The notes beneath the pieces are model-generated. The model was not told where the DNA came from, ran no database searches, and saw only the letters and a program-made list of their open reading frames with translations. Source: Clostridiales bacterium (GTDB taxonomy: Bacteria; Bacillota; Clostridia; Lachnospirales; Bianqueaceae). From it: a DNA stretch of 64,000 nt. The DNA is taken from NCBI GenBank assembly GCA_024689505.1, contig JAILDJ010000177.1:1-64000 (forward strand), written 5' to 3'. The position numbers were made by a program, and so were the translations under genes. Below are positions 9,915-19,306 of the stretch, in pieces (positions within the stretch are counted from its first letter, which is position 1; each line of letters begins with the position of its first letter).

Positions 9915-11666
9915 TTACTGACCGATACTGCCCATCTGGATATCATAGATCTCCTTATAGGCAGGACAGTTTTCAAGCAATTCTTCATGAGACCCGTATC
10001 CGATGCAGCGGCCATTGTCCATGACCAGGATGTTCGTCATGCTCATGACACTGGAAACACGCTGCGCGATCATGATCAAGGTCGTACCGGCATGATGCTC
10101 GGCGATCGCTTTGCGCATCGCGGCATCGGTCTTATAGTCCAGCGCGCTGGAACTATCGTCCAGGATCAGGATCTCCGGATGGCCGGCTAAAGCGCGGGCG
10201 ACCAGCAAACGCTGTTTCTGCCCGCCGGAAAGGTTGGCACCGCGGATCGTGGCTTCATACTGCAGCCCTTCTTCCAGACTGTCGATATACTCCGCCGCCA
10301 TGGCATCTTCCACCGCACCACGGATGTCCGTCTCTTCCAGACCGCGTCCGAAATCGATGTTTTCATACAAGGTATCTTTGAAGACCATGTCGTTCTGGAA
10401 GACCGGGCCGAACTTGCGGCGCAGTTCATCTTTATCATAGGTCCGGACGTCGCGGCCATCTACAAAGACACCTCCCTCATCCGCATCATAGAAACGCATC
10501 AGCAGGTTGATGATCGTGGTCTTGCCGCAGCCCGTCGGACCGATGATGCCCAGGCTCTCTCCCTTTTTGATCGCGAAATCGATATCTTCCAGAGCCTTTT
10601 CCGACTTGCCGCCAGTAAAGTGCTGTTCGTCCACGGTACTGTAATTGAAATGGACATGTTCAAAGCGGATCTGCTCGTCTCCCGTGGGCTTGAGCGCCTC
10701 TTCTTCCGAAAGGATGTGCTGATCCGTCTCGGTCTGCAGGACCAGGTCGATACGGTTGGCGCTGGCACTGGCACGGCTCATCGACATAAAGATACGGTTC
10801 AGACCCATGATGCCCATGGTGATCATGTTGAAATAGGTAAGGAATGCAAGGATGACACCCGGCTGCATCTGACCGGCATTGACCCGGCGCGCACCGAAGA
10901 TGATGACCAGTGCGAGACCGGTGTTCAGGCACAGCTGCATGAACGGCCATGGAATGGACATGATCGTACTGGCTTTGATATCACTGTCCGCCATGGCTTT
11001 ATTGGCGCCGGCGAAGCGGTTCATTTCGAATTCTTCTTTGCTCAGTGCTTTGACGACACGGATGCCCGTGATGTTCTCACGCATGATGCGTACTACAGAG
11101 TCCAGCTTCTGCTGCACGACTGTGAACATGGGGATACCTTTCGATGTTACGAACAGGATGATGCCCAACAAGAACGGAATCATGATAATGAGGATCAAGG
11201 ACAGCTTCAGGTCCATGGACATCGTCATGATAAGGCCGCCGGTCAACATGATCGGCGCGCGGACACACAGGCTCTGGATCTGCTGAACGGCCGTCTGCAC
11301 GTTGTAGCTGTCGCTGGTCATACGGCTGATCAAACTAGGCAGCCCGAATGCATCGAACTGGCTGCCGGAAAGGTTCTCCGTTTTGACGAAGAGCGCCTGC
11401 CGTACGTCGTAGCTGACACGATGTGCGTTGAAGACCGCCTTGCGGTTGGCCATGACGTTGAACTGCCGGCACAGGAGCGCCGCGACGAACATCATCAGGC
11501 CCCACAGGATGACCTGTTTCAGGTCGCCCAAAGGCACGATGTCATCGACCATGTGCTCCAGGATATAAGGCAGTGTCAGTTCAGCCATCGTACCCAGCAG
11601 TTTCAGGAAGATGGCCAGGGCGATCGCCCACTTGTACTTTTTGATGGATCGGAAGATCAGTTTCAT
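9915..11666 (-). CDS. ABC transporter, fused permease/ATP-binding (multidrug type), probable heterodimer partner
   Basis: Walker A GPTGCGKTT, LSGGQKQRL, LILDDSSSALD; 583 aa. Confidence 0.93.
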   Translation of the reverse strand: MKLIFRSIKKYKWAIALAIFLKLLGTMAELTLPYILEHMVDDIVPLGDLKQVILWGLMMFVAALLCRQFNVMANRKAVFNAHRVSYDVRQALFVKTENLSGSQFDAFGLPSLISRMTSDSYNVQTAVQQIQSLCVRAPIMLTGGLIMTMSMDLKLSLILIIMIPFLLGIILFVTSKGIPMFTVVQQKLDSVVRIMRENITGIRVVKALSKEEFEMNRFAGANKAMADSDIKASTIMSIPWPFMQLCLNTGLALVIIFGARRVNAGQMQPGVILAFLTYFNMITMGIMGLNRIFMSMSRASASANRIDLVLQTETDQHILSEEEALKPTGDEQIRFEHVHFNYSTVDEQHFTGGKSEKALEDIDFAIKKGESLGIIGPTGCGKTTIINLLMRFYDADEGGVFVDGRDVRTYDKDELRRKFGPVFQNDMVFKDTLYENIDFGRGLEETDIRGAVEDAMAAEYIDSLEEGLQYEATIRGANLSGGQKQRLLVARALAGHPEILILDDSSSALDYKTDAAMRKAIAEHHAGTTLIMIAQRVSSVMSMTNILVMDNGRCIGYGSHEELLENCPAYKEIYDIQMGSIGQ

Positions 11667-11680
11667 GGTATAACCTCTGC

Positions 11681-12118
11681 TTATTTCTTGATCAGCCCGT
11701 AGGCATTGTTATATAGTTTTTCAGCCAGGATCGAGACCTGCAGCTGCTCCTCTTCCGTAAGTCCTTGCAGCAGCGTATCGTAGAAAGTGACGTAGGTCTC
11801 ATGCAGCTGCGGGCGTATGGCCTCGGCCTTTTCCGTGGGATAGACCAGACGGCAGCGGGCATCCTCCGGAGAGACCTTGCGCACGATGTACCCTTTCTCC
11901 TCGAGGCGCATCAGATGATGCGTGACTGTGGTCTTGTCGATGCACAATTCCTCGACCAGATTCTCTTGGATGCACCCCGGATGACGACAGATATAACTGA
12001 CGAACAGCTGCAAAGCCGGATAAATATCCACGTCTTTGATCTGCTGCCTGCGGAAGTTGTCGAAACAACGGCTGATGCGCAGCAGATTCCCTAAAACACG
12101 ATGGTTCATGTGAATCAC
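11681..12118 (-). CDS. MarR-family transcriptional regulator
   Basis: CIDKTTVTHHLMRLEEKGYIVRKVSPEDARCRLVYPTEKA; upstream of ABC pair. Confidence 0.88.
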   Translation of the reverse strand: MIHMNHRVLGNLLRISRCFDNFRRQQIKDVDIYPALQLFVSYICRHPGCIQENLVEELCIDKTTVTHHLMRLEEKGYIVRKVSPEDARCRLVYPTEKAEAIRPQLHETYVTFYDTLLQGLTEEEQLQVSILAEKLYNNAYGLIKK

Positions 12119-12189
12119 TTCTCCTGAATGATAAAGTCCTTAACAGTATATCGCATTTAGTTTTATTTTGCAACTAATTATATGAACAA

Positions 12190-12215
12190 AAAACCGGATC
12201 TTACGACCCGGTCTT
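12190..12215 (-). terminator. Intrinsic terminator downstream of the GH3 gene
   Basis: Reverse strand ACCGGGTCGTAAGATCCGGTTTTTT. Confidence 0.6.
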
Positions 12216-12219
12216 ATGA

Positions 12220-14343
12220 TCAATCCATATAAAATTCTGCAGTCAGCGGTGCTTGTCCGCTCAATGCCAGTGTGCGTGCATCCGGCTGTCCTCCGCCCAC
12301 ATAGATGGTATAGCGGCCCGGCTCCAGGATGCGGCTTCCATCGTCCTGCACCGTCCACAGATCCTGTGGCCTCAAGACGAAACAGACTCGCTGCGACTCG
12401 CCCGGCGCCAAGTGCAGACGTTTGAAGCCTTTCAGGCTCCAGCGCGGTGTGGCGGTATTCGGACTTTCGTGCTGCAGATACAATTCCGCTACTTCATCCG
12501 ATGCGACAGAACCGGTATTGGCGACACACACCTCGACCTCGACCGTATCCTCCGCTTTTTCGATCTTCAGATCCTCATACTGGAAAGTCGTGTAGCTCAA
12601 ACCATAACCGAAGGGATACAGGGCCTCCTGCTCCATGTAGCGGTATGTGCGGCCTTTCATACTGTAGTCCGTGAATTCCGGCAGTTCCTCAGTGGAACGA
12701 TAGAATGTCACCGGCAGGCGCCCAGCGGGGCTTACATCGCCGAACAGGATGTGGGCTGCTGCTTCACCGCCACGAGAGCCCGGATACCAGGTCTGCAGGA
12801 TCGCGTCCACATTTTCATCCGCCCAGGCCATATCGATGGAGCTGCCCGTCATCATCAGCAGGATGACCGGCTTGCCCTCTGCGGCCTTGGTCACGGCTTC
12901 CAGCAGTTCCTCCTGGTGGCCTGGCAGCTCCAAGCCATACTTATCGCCGCTGCCCCAGGAATTGGACTCGTGCATCTCTTCGCCTTCCAGGGTCTCGTCA
13001 AGGCCCAGAACGACGATGGCCAAATCCGCATGCTGCACCGCGAGGATGGCTTCCGCGAAGCCTTCTCCCGCGAAATAGGGGTTCGGATTCGTATCCGGCT
13101 GCCACAGTTTGCAGCCCGGCGCATAAATGACCTTGTCCGCACCGATGCGGTCCTCGATCCCTTCCAGGATCGTCGTATAACGGGAAGCATCTCCATGATA
13201 ATTGCCCATCAAAGCGACACGATTGTCCGCGTTCGGTCCGATGACTGCCACTTTACCGATCTTCGCCTCATTCAGCGGCAGGACCCCGTTGTTTTTCAGG
13301 AGGACCATGGATTTCTCAGAAGCTTCCAGGTTGACCTCTGCATGTTCCGGAGCATTATTGGCTTCATATGGAATATCCGCGTATGGGACATCTCGATCGA
13401 ACAATCCGAGGCGCATGCGCGTGGTATACAGGCGGATCAGCGCCTGGTCGATCTGCTCCTCTGTGACCAGTCCCTCATTATATGCGATCTGGAGCTGCAG
13501 GTAGACGACGCCGCAGTTGACATCGCAGCCGGCCTCCAGCGCCATGGCCGCGGACTGCGGGGCTGTTGCAGTGACATGATGACCTGTATGGAAATCCCGG
13601 ATCGCCCAGCAATCCGAAACAAAATGACCATCAAATACCCACTGACCGCGCAGGATGTCTTTGATGAGCGTCTTAGAGCCGCAGCATGGTTCGCCGTTCG
13701 TACGGTTGTACGCGCCCATGACGGATTCGACTTTGGCTTCTTTGACCAAGGCTTCAAATGCCGGCAGGTATGTCTCCCACATGTCCTTCGGACTTGCCTG
13801 GGCATCGAACTCATGGCGGATCTTTTCCGGACCACTGTGCACCGCATAATGCTTCGCGCAGGCGGCCGTCTTCAGGTATTTCGGATCATCGCCCTGCAGG
13901 CCTTTGACGAAGGCTACGCCGACACGAGATGTCAGATACGGATCCTCACCATAGGTCTCATGACCGCGGCCCCAGCGCGGATCCCGGAAGATATTGACAT
14001 TGGGAGACCAGAATGTCAACCCTTTATAGATGGCACGATCGCCCAACTCAGAAAACGCGTGGTATTTGGCACGGCCTTCGGTGGAGATCACATCGGCGAT
14101 CTTTTCCATGAAAGCATCGTCGAACATCGCCGCCAGGCCGATGGCCTGTGGAAACATGGTTGCGACACCAGCACGGGCGACACCGTGCAGCGCCTCGTTC
14201 CACCAGTTATAAGCAGGAATGCCAAGCCGCGGGATCGCCTGGGACTGATAGGTCATCTGTGTGAATTTTTCCTCCAAGGTCATCTGCGAGACCAGTTCTT
14301 TGGCACGTTCTTTGTACTGTTTGTCGTAGACTTGATCGATCAT
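12220..14343 (-). CDS. Glycoside hydrolase family 3 beta-glucosidase/xylosidase (canonical domain order)
   Basis: GVARAGVATMFPQAIGLAA, FDGHFVSDCWAI, VLLKNNGVLPLNE, YPFGYGLSYTTF; 707 aa. Confidence 0.92.
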   Translation of the reverse strand: MIDQVYDKQYKERAKELVSQMTLEEKFTQMTYQSQAIPRLGIPAYNWWNEALHGVARAGVATMFPQAIGLAAMFDDAFMEKIADVISTEGRAKYHAFSELGDRAIYKGLTFWSPNVNIFRDPRWGRGHETYGEDPYLTSRVGVAFVKGLQGDDPKYLKTAACAKHYAVHSGPEKIRHEFDAQASPKDMWETYLPAFEALVKEAKVESVMGAYNRTNGEPCCGSKTLIKDILRGQWVFDGHFVSDCWAIRDFHTGHHVTATAPQSAAMALEAGCDVNCGVVYLQLQIAYNEGLVTEEQIDQALIRLYTTRMRLGLFDRDVPYADIPYEANNAPEHAEVNLEASEKSMVLLKNNGVLPLNEAKIGKVAVIGPNADNRVALMGNYHGDASRYTTILEGIEDRIGADKVIYAPGCKLWQPDTNPNPYFAGEGFAEAILAVQHADLAIVVLGLDETLEGEEMHESNSWGSGDKYGLELPGHQEELLEAVTKAAEGKPVILLMMTGSSIDMAWADENVDAILQTWYPGSRGGEAAAHILFGDVSPAGRLPVTFYRSTEELPEFTDYSMKGRTYRYMEQEALYPFGYGLSYTTFQYEDLKIEKAEDTVEVEVCVANTGSVASDEVAELYLQHESPNTATPRWSLKGFKRLHLAPGESQRVCFVLRPQDLWTVQDDGSRILEPGRYTIYVGGGQPDARTLALSGQAPLTAEFYMD

Positions 14344-14371
14344 GGAACAACCTCCTTCTCATGTTGTTCTC

Positions 14372-14399
14372 ATTCTATCATAGGCGATTGCAAAGTCAA
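14372..14399 (-). promoter_or_regulatory. Promoter for GH3 gene
   Basis: Reverse strand TTGACT-16 nt-TAGAAT. Confidence 0.5.
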
Positions 14400-14540
14400 T
14401 GGAGAATACGATATTAAAGTAGGAGCAAACATAGTGTGGGCCGATACAGCAGGTTTTACAAATGAGTATCCACTGATAGGCCTATTGGGGGAGATTCTGG
14501 ATATGATTCCTGAAAAGAGTACTTCAGGTCCAAAACATAT

Positions 14541-14578
14541 AAAAAAACCTCTTTCAAATATTTGTGAAAGAGGTTTTA
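14541..14578 (-). terminator. Intrinsic terminator of the tRNA-Val transcription unit
   Basis: Reverse strand AACCTCTTTCACAAATATTTGAAAGAGGTTTTTTT immediately after tRNA-Val(CAC). Confidence 0.8.
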
Positions 14579-14579
14579 G

Positions 14580-14653
14580 TAGGGATGAAAGGGCTCGAAC
14601 CTTCGACTTCTACGATGTGAACGTAGCGCTCTGACCAACTGAGCTACATCCCC
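14580..14653 (-). tRNA. tRNA-Val (anticodon CAC)
   Basis: Reverse strand GGGGATGTAGCTCAGTTGGTCAGAGCGCTACG-TTCACAT-CGTAG...GGTTCGAGCC...CATCCCTA; cloverleaf folds; CCA not encoded. Confidence 0.93.
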
Positions 14654-14674
14654 AGGAGATAAACAATCATAACC

Positions 14675-14757
14675 GAAGCGCTGCCCACAGCGCTTCTCCC
14701 CCGACACTCGGACTCTCGCAATTCCACTACCGTTTCATTGCTTCGTCCTCGTTTCGG
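14675..14757 (-). other. Candidate structured RNA element between tRNA-Val genes (GA-core hairpin plus second hairpin)
   Basis: Reverse strand CCGAAACGAGGACGAAGCAAT..ATTGCGAGAGTCCGAGTGTCGG followed by GAAGCGCTGTGGGCAGCGCTTC; shares core with 38826-39029 repeats. Confidence 0.55.
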
Positions 14758-14761
14758 CAGC

Positions 14762-14823
14762 GAATCGTAAACTCTTCAGTTCTCGCTCTTGCAAGCAAAG
14801 CTCGAACCAAGAGTTTCCGATTC
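14762..14823 (-). other. Long hairpin between tRNA-Val genes
   Basis: gaatcgtaaactctt ... aagagtttccgattc, 14/15 complementary arms. Confidence 0.6.
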
Positions 14824-14839
14824 TTGGTTATAAAAAAAG

Positions 14840-14913
14840 TGGAACTAAATGGACTCGAACCATCGGCCTCTACGATGTCAACGTAGCGCTCTAACCAACT
14901 GAGCTATAGTTCC
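14840..14913 (-). tRNA. tRNA-Val (anticodon GAC)
   Basis: Reverse strand GGAACTATAGCTCAGTTGGTTAGAGCGCTACG-TTGACAT-CGTAG...GGTTCGAGTCC...TAGTTCCA. Confidence 0.93.
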
Positions 14914-14999
14914 ACATGTGCTCGTTACCGAGCGCAAAAAGTATAATACTACAAATCAGGAGATTTGTAAACCCCTGGTTTGCAATTTTTTGAATTTTT

Positions 15000-16001
15000 T
15001 TAGTGATGGAACAGCATGTCGTGATTGATCGTGGTATAAAAAAGCTCGCGAATGCGGCGTTTATCCTGTTCCTGGCCCATCGCCCACATCAATTTCGTGA
15101 CCGCAGCTTCCAGTGTCATATCGTAGGTTTCCATCAATTCATACTGTTCTTTGGCGACACGTCCGACTTGGTAGACCGTCATGTCGCTGCCTTCATGGAT
15201 GACCTGCGTCGCCATCACGATGATCTTGCCATCCTTTTCCAGCTGCGCGAGGACGTCATCGTAGCTGTAGGCGCCGATCCATGGAATACCGCCGACACCG
15301 TAGCTCTCGATGATGAATCCATCATAGGAATCCTCGAGTTTCAACAATACGCCCGGATCCATGCCCGGGATCAGCTTGAACACGAAGATCCGCTCATTGA
15401 GCGTATGATAGAAGGTCGGTCTGCCATAGGGTTTGAGTTCACGAATATAAGAAATGATCTGTCCATCCTGGATCACTGCAAGATGGGGATAGTTGATCGT
15501 ATCGAAGGCGTTGTAGCTTTTGGTACGCATTTTGCGAGCCCGCGTTCCGGAGATGACCCTGCCATCAAAGACCATGCAGACGCCGAAAGCATCGTCAGAA
15601 GCAGCATAACGTACGCTGTCCTCAAGATTGATGCGTGCGTCTGTATTCTCTTCCTCTATGGGCTTCTGCGATCCGGTCACGACGACAGGCTTTCTCAGGT
15701 TCTGACACAGATAGGACAAGGCCGCCGCCGTATACGCCATGGTATCGGTCCCATGACAGATGACGAAACCCTCGTACTCCTCGTATCGCTCCTCGATGGC
15801 GCGGCTCATCTGGATCCAATGCTCCGGCCGCATATTGGTACTGTCCAGGCTCATCAGCTGCAGCGTTTCGACGTCTGCGATCTGACGGATCGTCGGCACG
15901 AGCCCCAGCAGTTCATCCGAGGACAGCATCGGCACCAACCCCTGCTCCGTCTTTTTACAGGCGATCGTCCCGCCGGTCGCGATGATCAGTATCTTTTTCA
16001 T
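15000..16001 (-). CDS. L-asparaginase, type I-like
   Basis: MKKILIIATGGTIACKKTEQGLVP, FVICHGTDTMAYTAAALSY; 333 aa. Confidence 0.93.
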   Translation of the reverse strand: MKKILIIATGGTIACKKTEQGLVPMLSSDELLGLVPTIRQIADVETLQLMSLDSTNMRPEHWIQMSRAIEERYEEYEGFVICHGTDTMAYTAAALSYLCQNLRKPVVVTGSQKPIEEENTDARINLEDSVRYAASDDAFGVCMVFDGRVISGTRARKMRTKSYNAFDTINYPHLAVIQDGQIISYIRELKPYGRPTFYHTLNERIFVFKLIPGMDPGVLLKLEDSYDGFIIESYGVGGIPWIGAYSYDDVLAQLEKDGKIIVMATQVIHEGSDMTVYQVGRVAKEQYELMETYDMTLEAAVTKLMWAMGQEQDKRRIRELFYTTINHDMLFHH

Positions 16002-16007
16002 GGCAGA

Positions 16008-16664
16008 TCACACCTCGTTGATCAACTGTAAGAGTTCCATCGGCGCTTCCGCAACGGCATAAGCTCTCGCGTCCAACAATTCATCAATGGTGCGGAACCC
16101 CCAGCTGACGCCGACCGTAAGACACCCCGCGGCTTTCCCGGTCTGCATGTCCGTGGCCGTATCTCCGATATACATGCATTTCTGCGGTTTGACCTGGAGT
16201 TCTTCACAAATGCGATATACACCCTCCGGGTCCGGCTTGCGTGCCAGCCCTTCCTGCTGTCCTAAGATTATCTTGAACAGGTCTTCCGGGAAGAACGCTT
16301 TCAACACGCCTTCCACCTGTGCCTCCGGCTTATTCGAAAAGACTGCCATAGGGATGCCCCACTTCTGGAACGCACCCAACAAGTCCAGGATCCCATCGTA
16401 ATATGCTGTCTTATTGGCCGGATCCGCATCATAAGCCGCACGGTAATCCGCATATACCGCGTCGAACATCGAAGGATCAGCTCCGACCGTCTCCAGCATC
16501 CGTTCTACCAATAATTTAGCGCCCTCTCCCACGAGAAGCTTATACTTCTCCGTCTCGATTTCCGGAAGGCCATGGAGCTTCAACGCCCGATTGCCATAAT
16601 ATGCAATGGAAGGAAGCGTATTGAGCAAGGTACCATCAAGATCGAAAATCGCCGCTTGTATCAT
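16008..16664 (-). CDS. HAD-superfamily hydrolase (phosphoglycolate phosphatase-like)
   Basis: AAIFDLDGTLLNTLPSIAYYGN, MYIGDTATDMQTGKAAGC; 218 aa. Confidence 0.9.
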   Translation of the reverse strand: MIQAAIFDLDGTLLNTLPSIAYYGNRALKLHGLPEIETEKYKLLVGEGAKLLVERMLETVGADPSMFDAVYADYRAAYDADPANKTAYYDGILDLLGAFQKWGIPMAVFSNKPEAQVEGVLKAFFPEDLFKIILGQQEGLARKPDPEGVYRICEELQVKPQKCMYIGDTATDMQTGKAAGCLTVGVSWGFRTIDELLDARAYAVAEAPMELLQLINEV

Positions 16665-16744
16665 AACGAACCTCTCCTCTTCATAACTATGATCGAACCA
16701 CTAAACGTTATTTTACTCTTTTTTATTTCGTAATGCAATTGTAA

Positions 16745-16773
16745 TTGAAATTTGACTATAAGTAAGCTACAAT
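16745..16773 (+). promoter_or_regulatory. Promoter of P-type ATPase gene
   Basis: TTGAAA-17 nt-TACAAT. Confidence 0.6.
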
Positions 16774-16809
16774 ATTATTTGGTATTATTTCGAAATCACG
16801 GAGGCATAT

Positions 16810-19239
16810 ATGAAAAAGCAAGCTGAGATCCAACCGCAGCGGGTCGAGATCGAACGGGTCACACCGCCGATCGAGCAAGGTCTCACCGACAGTCAGGTGC
16901 GGATCCGAATGGAAAACGGGTATACGAACGTCATGCCCGAGGATACCAGCCATTCCGTCAAGCAGATCATCAAAAGCAACGTTTTCACGTTCTTCAATTT
17001 ACTGTTCATTCTTCTCGCCGCGGCGATCATCGCCGTGGGTTCCTATAAGAACCTCCTGTTTATGCCCGTTGTTATCGTGAATACGGTCATCGGCATCGTG
17101 CAGGAGCTGCGCGCCAAAAAAGTGCTGGATCAGCTTACGGTCATATCGGCGCCGCACGCGACGGTGGTACGATCCGGGCAGCGGCAGCAGATCCCGGTGG
17201 ATCAATTGGTCATCGATGATCTGATCGTACTGGGCGCCGGCAACCAGATCCCGGCCGATGCCATCGTGCTCAACGGCCAGGTCCAGGTCAACGAATCTCT
17301 CATTACAGGCGAATCCGACGAAGTCACCAAGAATGTGGATGATTCCCTGTACTCAGGCAGCTACGTCGTTTCCGGCTACTGCATCGCCGTATTGCAGCAG
17401 GTCGGTGCTGATTCTTTCGCGGCCCGCCTCACCATCGAAGCGAAGCAGAAAAAGAAGAAGACCCAGTCCGAAATGCTGCGGGCTCTCTCTCGTTTGATCC
17501 AGGTCATCGGATTCTTGATCATTCCCTTGGGTCTCATCGTATTTTATCGTTCCTGGAAAGTGCTTGGCAACCCGCTGAACGATGCCGTCGTCTCCACGGT
17601 CGCCAGTTTGATCGGTATGATCCCCGAAGGTCTGTACCTGCTGACCAGTGTGGCGCTGGCCGTCAGCGTCATTCGGTTGGGACAGAAAAAGACTTTGGTC
17701 CACGACATGGGCTGCATCGAGACATTGGCTCGTGTGGACGTCCTCTGTGTCGATAAGACCGGTACCATCACCGAACCGGACATGAAGGTCACCGATCTGC
17801 GCACCATCCATCCCAACTATAGCGATTCAGAGATCCGTCACATCCTTGGCTTCGTGACTGGCGCGCTGCCGGCGGAAAACATCACCATGCAGGCGCTCAA
17901 AGCTGAATATGATATTCCATCTCCGCGCCGCGCGGTCTCCATTCTGCCTTTCTCTTCTGTTACCAAATGCAGTGCCGTCTTCTTCGAGGATAACGAAAGC
18001 TATTATATCGGCGCACCGGAATTCCTGATGCCCCATATGGACGAGACCTTGCAGCAGACCATCAGTCAGTACGCCGAACAGGGCAAACGTGTCCTGCTGC
18101 TGACCCGTGCAGACGAGGCTTACCATGGTGCCCTTCCCGAGAATCCCATTCCGCTGGCGCTCGTCATGTTGATGAACCCCATCCGGGCTGAGGCTAAAGA
18201 TACTTTCGGTTTCTTCGCTGAGCAAGGTGTAAATATCAAGGTCATTTCCGGTGATAATCCTCTGACCGTATCCCGCATCGCTGAACAGGCCGGCATCGCC
18301 AACGCATCGCAGTATGTCGATGCCACCACGCTTACGACCGACGCTTTGATCGATGAAGCGATGGAAACCTATACCGTCTTCGGCCGCGTCACCCCGGAAC
18401 AAAAGCGCCAGTTCGTGCTCTCTATGAAGAAACATGGGCATCATGTGGCCATGACCGGCGACGGTGTCAACGATCTGCTCGCGCTCAAATCAGCGGACTG
18501 CAGTATTGCGATGGCCTCCGGCAGCGACGCCGCTGCTCAGGTCTCGCAGCTCGTTCTGTTGGATTCCAACTTCGCCGCTATGCCCTCCGTCGTTGCGGAA
18601 GGCCGCCGCGTCGTCAACAACATCGAACGTGCCGCCTCCTTGTTCCTCGTCAAGAACATCTTCTCCTTCTTTGTTGCATTTCTTGCACTGTTCATCCCAC
18701 TTACCTATCCGCTTACTCCGATGCAGCTGTCCCTGATCAGTACGCTGACCATCGGTACGCCTTCCTTCTTCCTGGCCCTCGCACCGAACACGGAACGCGT
18801 CAAAGGCCACTTCCTGAAGAATGTTTTATTCAAGGCAATGCCAGCGGGTCTGACCAATGTTTTCCTGATCTGCGGCACGCTGCTCTTCGCCTATGTCTTC
18901 AAGATGCCCGATGAAGAAAGCTCCACGATCTGCGTGATCCTGATGGGCTTTGTCGGTTTCCTGATGCTGTGGCGTGTCTGCACACCTTTCAATCTCAAAC
19001 GCCGCGTCCTGTGGGGCACCATGTTCACCGGATTTTTGATCGGTGTACTGGGGTTGGGCCATTTCTTCGATCTGACGTCGCTTTCCCTGGGCAGCTGGCT
19101 GGTCTTCATCGTATTCATGCTTTTGGCGGTTCCTACGATCCGTACGATCACACAGATCATGAACTATGGCGCGGACCTGATCAACAAATACATCAGTCCG
19201 TGGATGCGCAAAGTCAAAGAAAAGTGGAACGAACGATAA
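16810..19239 (+). CDS. P-type cation-transporting ATPase
   Basis: VDKTGTITEPD, ITGESDEVTKN, MTGDGVNDLLALKSADCSIAMASGSDAA; 809 aa. Confidence 0.93.
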   Translation: MKKQAEIQPQRVEIERVTPPIEQGLTDSQVRIRMENGYTNVMPEDTSHSVKQIIKSNVFTFFNLLFILLAAAIIAVGSYKNLLFMPVVIVNTVIGIVQELRAKKVLDQLTVISAPHATVVRSGQRQQIPVDQLVIDDLIVLGAGNQIPADAIVLNGQVQVNESLITGESDEVTKNVDDSLYSGSYVVSGYCIAVLQQVGADSFAARLTIEAKQKKKKTQSEMLRALSRLIQVIGFLIIPLGLIVFYRSWKVLGNPLNDAVVSTVASLIGMIPEGLYLLTSVALAVSVIRLGQKKTLVHDMGCIETLARVDVLCVDKTGTITEPDMKVTDLRTIHPNYSDSEIRHILGFVTGALPAENITMQALKAEYDIPSPRRAVSILPFSSVTKCSAVFFEDNESYYIGAPEFLMPHMDETLQQTISQYAEQGKRVLLLTRADEAYHGALPENPIPLALVMLMNPIRAEAKDTFGFFAEQGVNIKVISGDNPLTVSRIAEQAGIANASQYVDATTLTTDALIDEAMETYTVFGRVTPEQKRQFVLSMKKHGHHVAMTGDGVNDLLALKSADCSIAMASGSDAAAQVSQLVLLDSNFAAMPSVVAEGRRVVNNIERAASLFLVKNIFSFFVAFLALFIPLTYPLTPMQLSLISTLTIGTPSFFLALAPNTERVKGHFLKNVLFKAMPAGLTNVFLICGTLLFAYVFKMPDEESSTICVILMGFVGFLMLWRVCTPFNLKRRVLWGTMFTGFLIGVLGLGHFFDLTSLSLGSWLVFIVFMLLAVPTIRTITQIMNYGADLINKYISPWMRKVKEKWNER

Positions 19240-19255
19240 CTTCTAAAAAGAAAAA

Positions 19256-19291
19256 TGCCGATATACTTTCAAGGTATATCGGCTATTTTTT
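19256..19291. terminator. Bidirectional intrinsic terminator
   Basis: gccgatatactttcaaggtatatcggctatttttttc between convergent genes. Confidence 0.8.
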
Positions 19292-19306
19292 TCGGAATCG
19301 ACTCCA

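Noticed and set aside
8119-12118. Antibiotic biosynthesis/resistance island
   Set aside because: An ABC pair plus MarR is a common generic multidrug exporter arrangement; nothing specific is visible.
12253-14634. 793-aa plus-strand ORF
   Set aside because: Antisense to the GH3 gene; product of codon bias. Only its tail beyond 14400 was considered separately.
14654-14839. 5S rRNA or an additional tRNA between the two tRNA-Val genes
   Set aside because: No cloverleaf, TTCRANNC arm in register or 5S consensus; only hairpins.
14840-14913. Tyrosine-specific or other identity for the second tRNA
   Set aside because: The anticodon loop reads TTGACAT between CTACG/CGTAG, giving GAC (Val).
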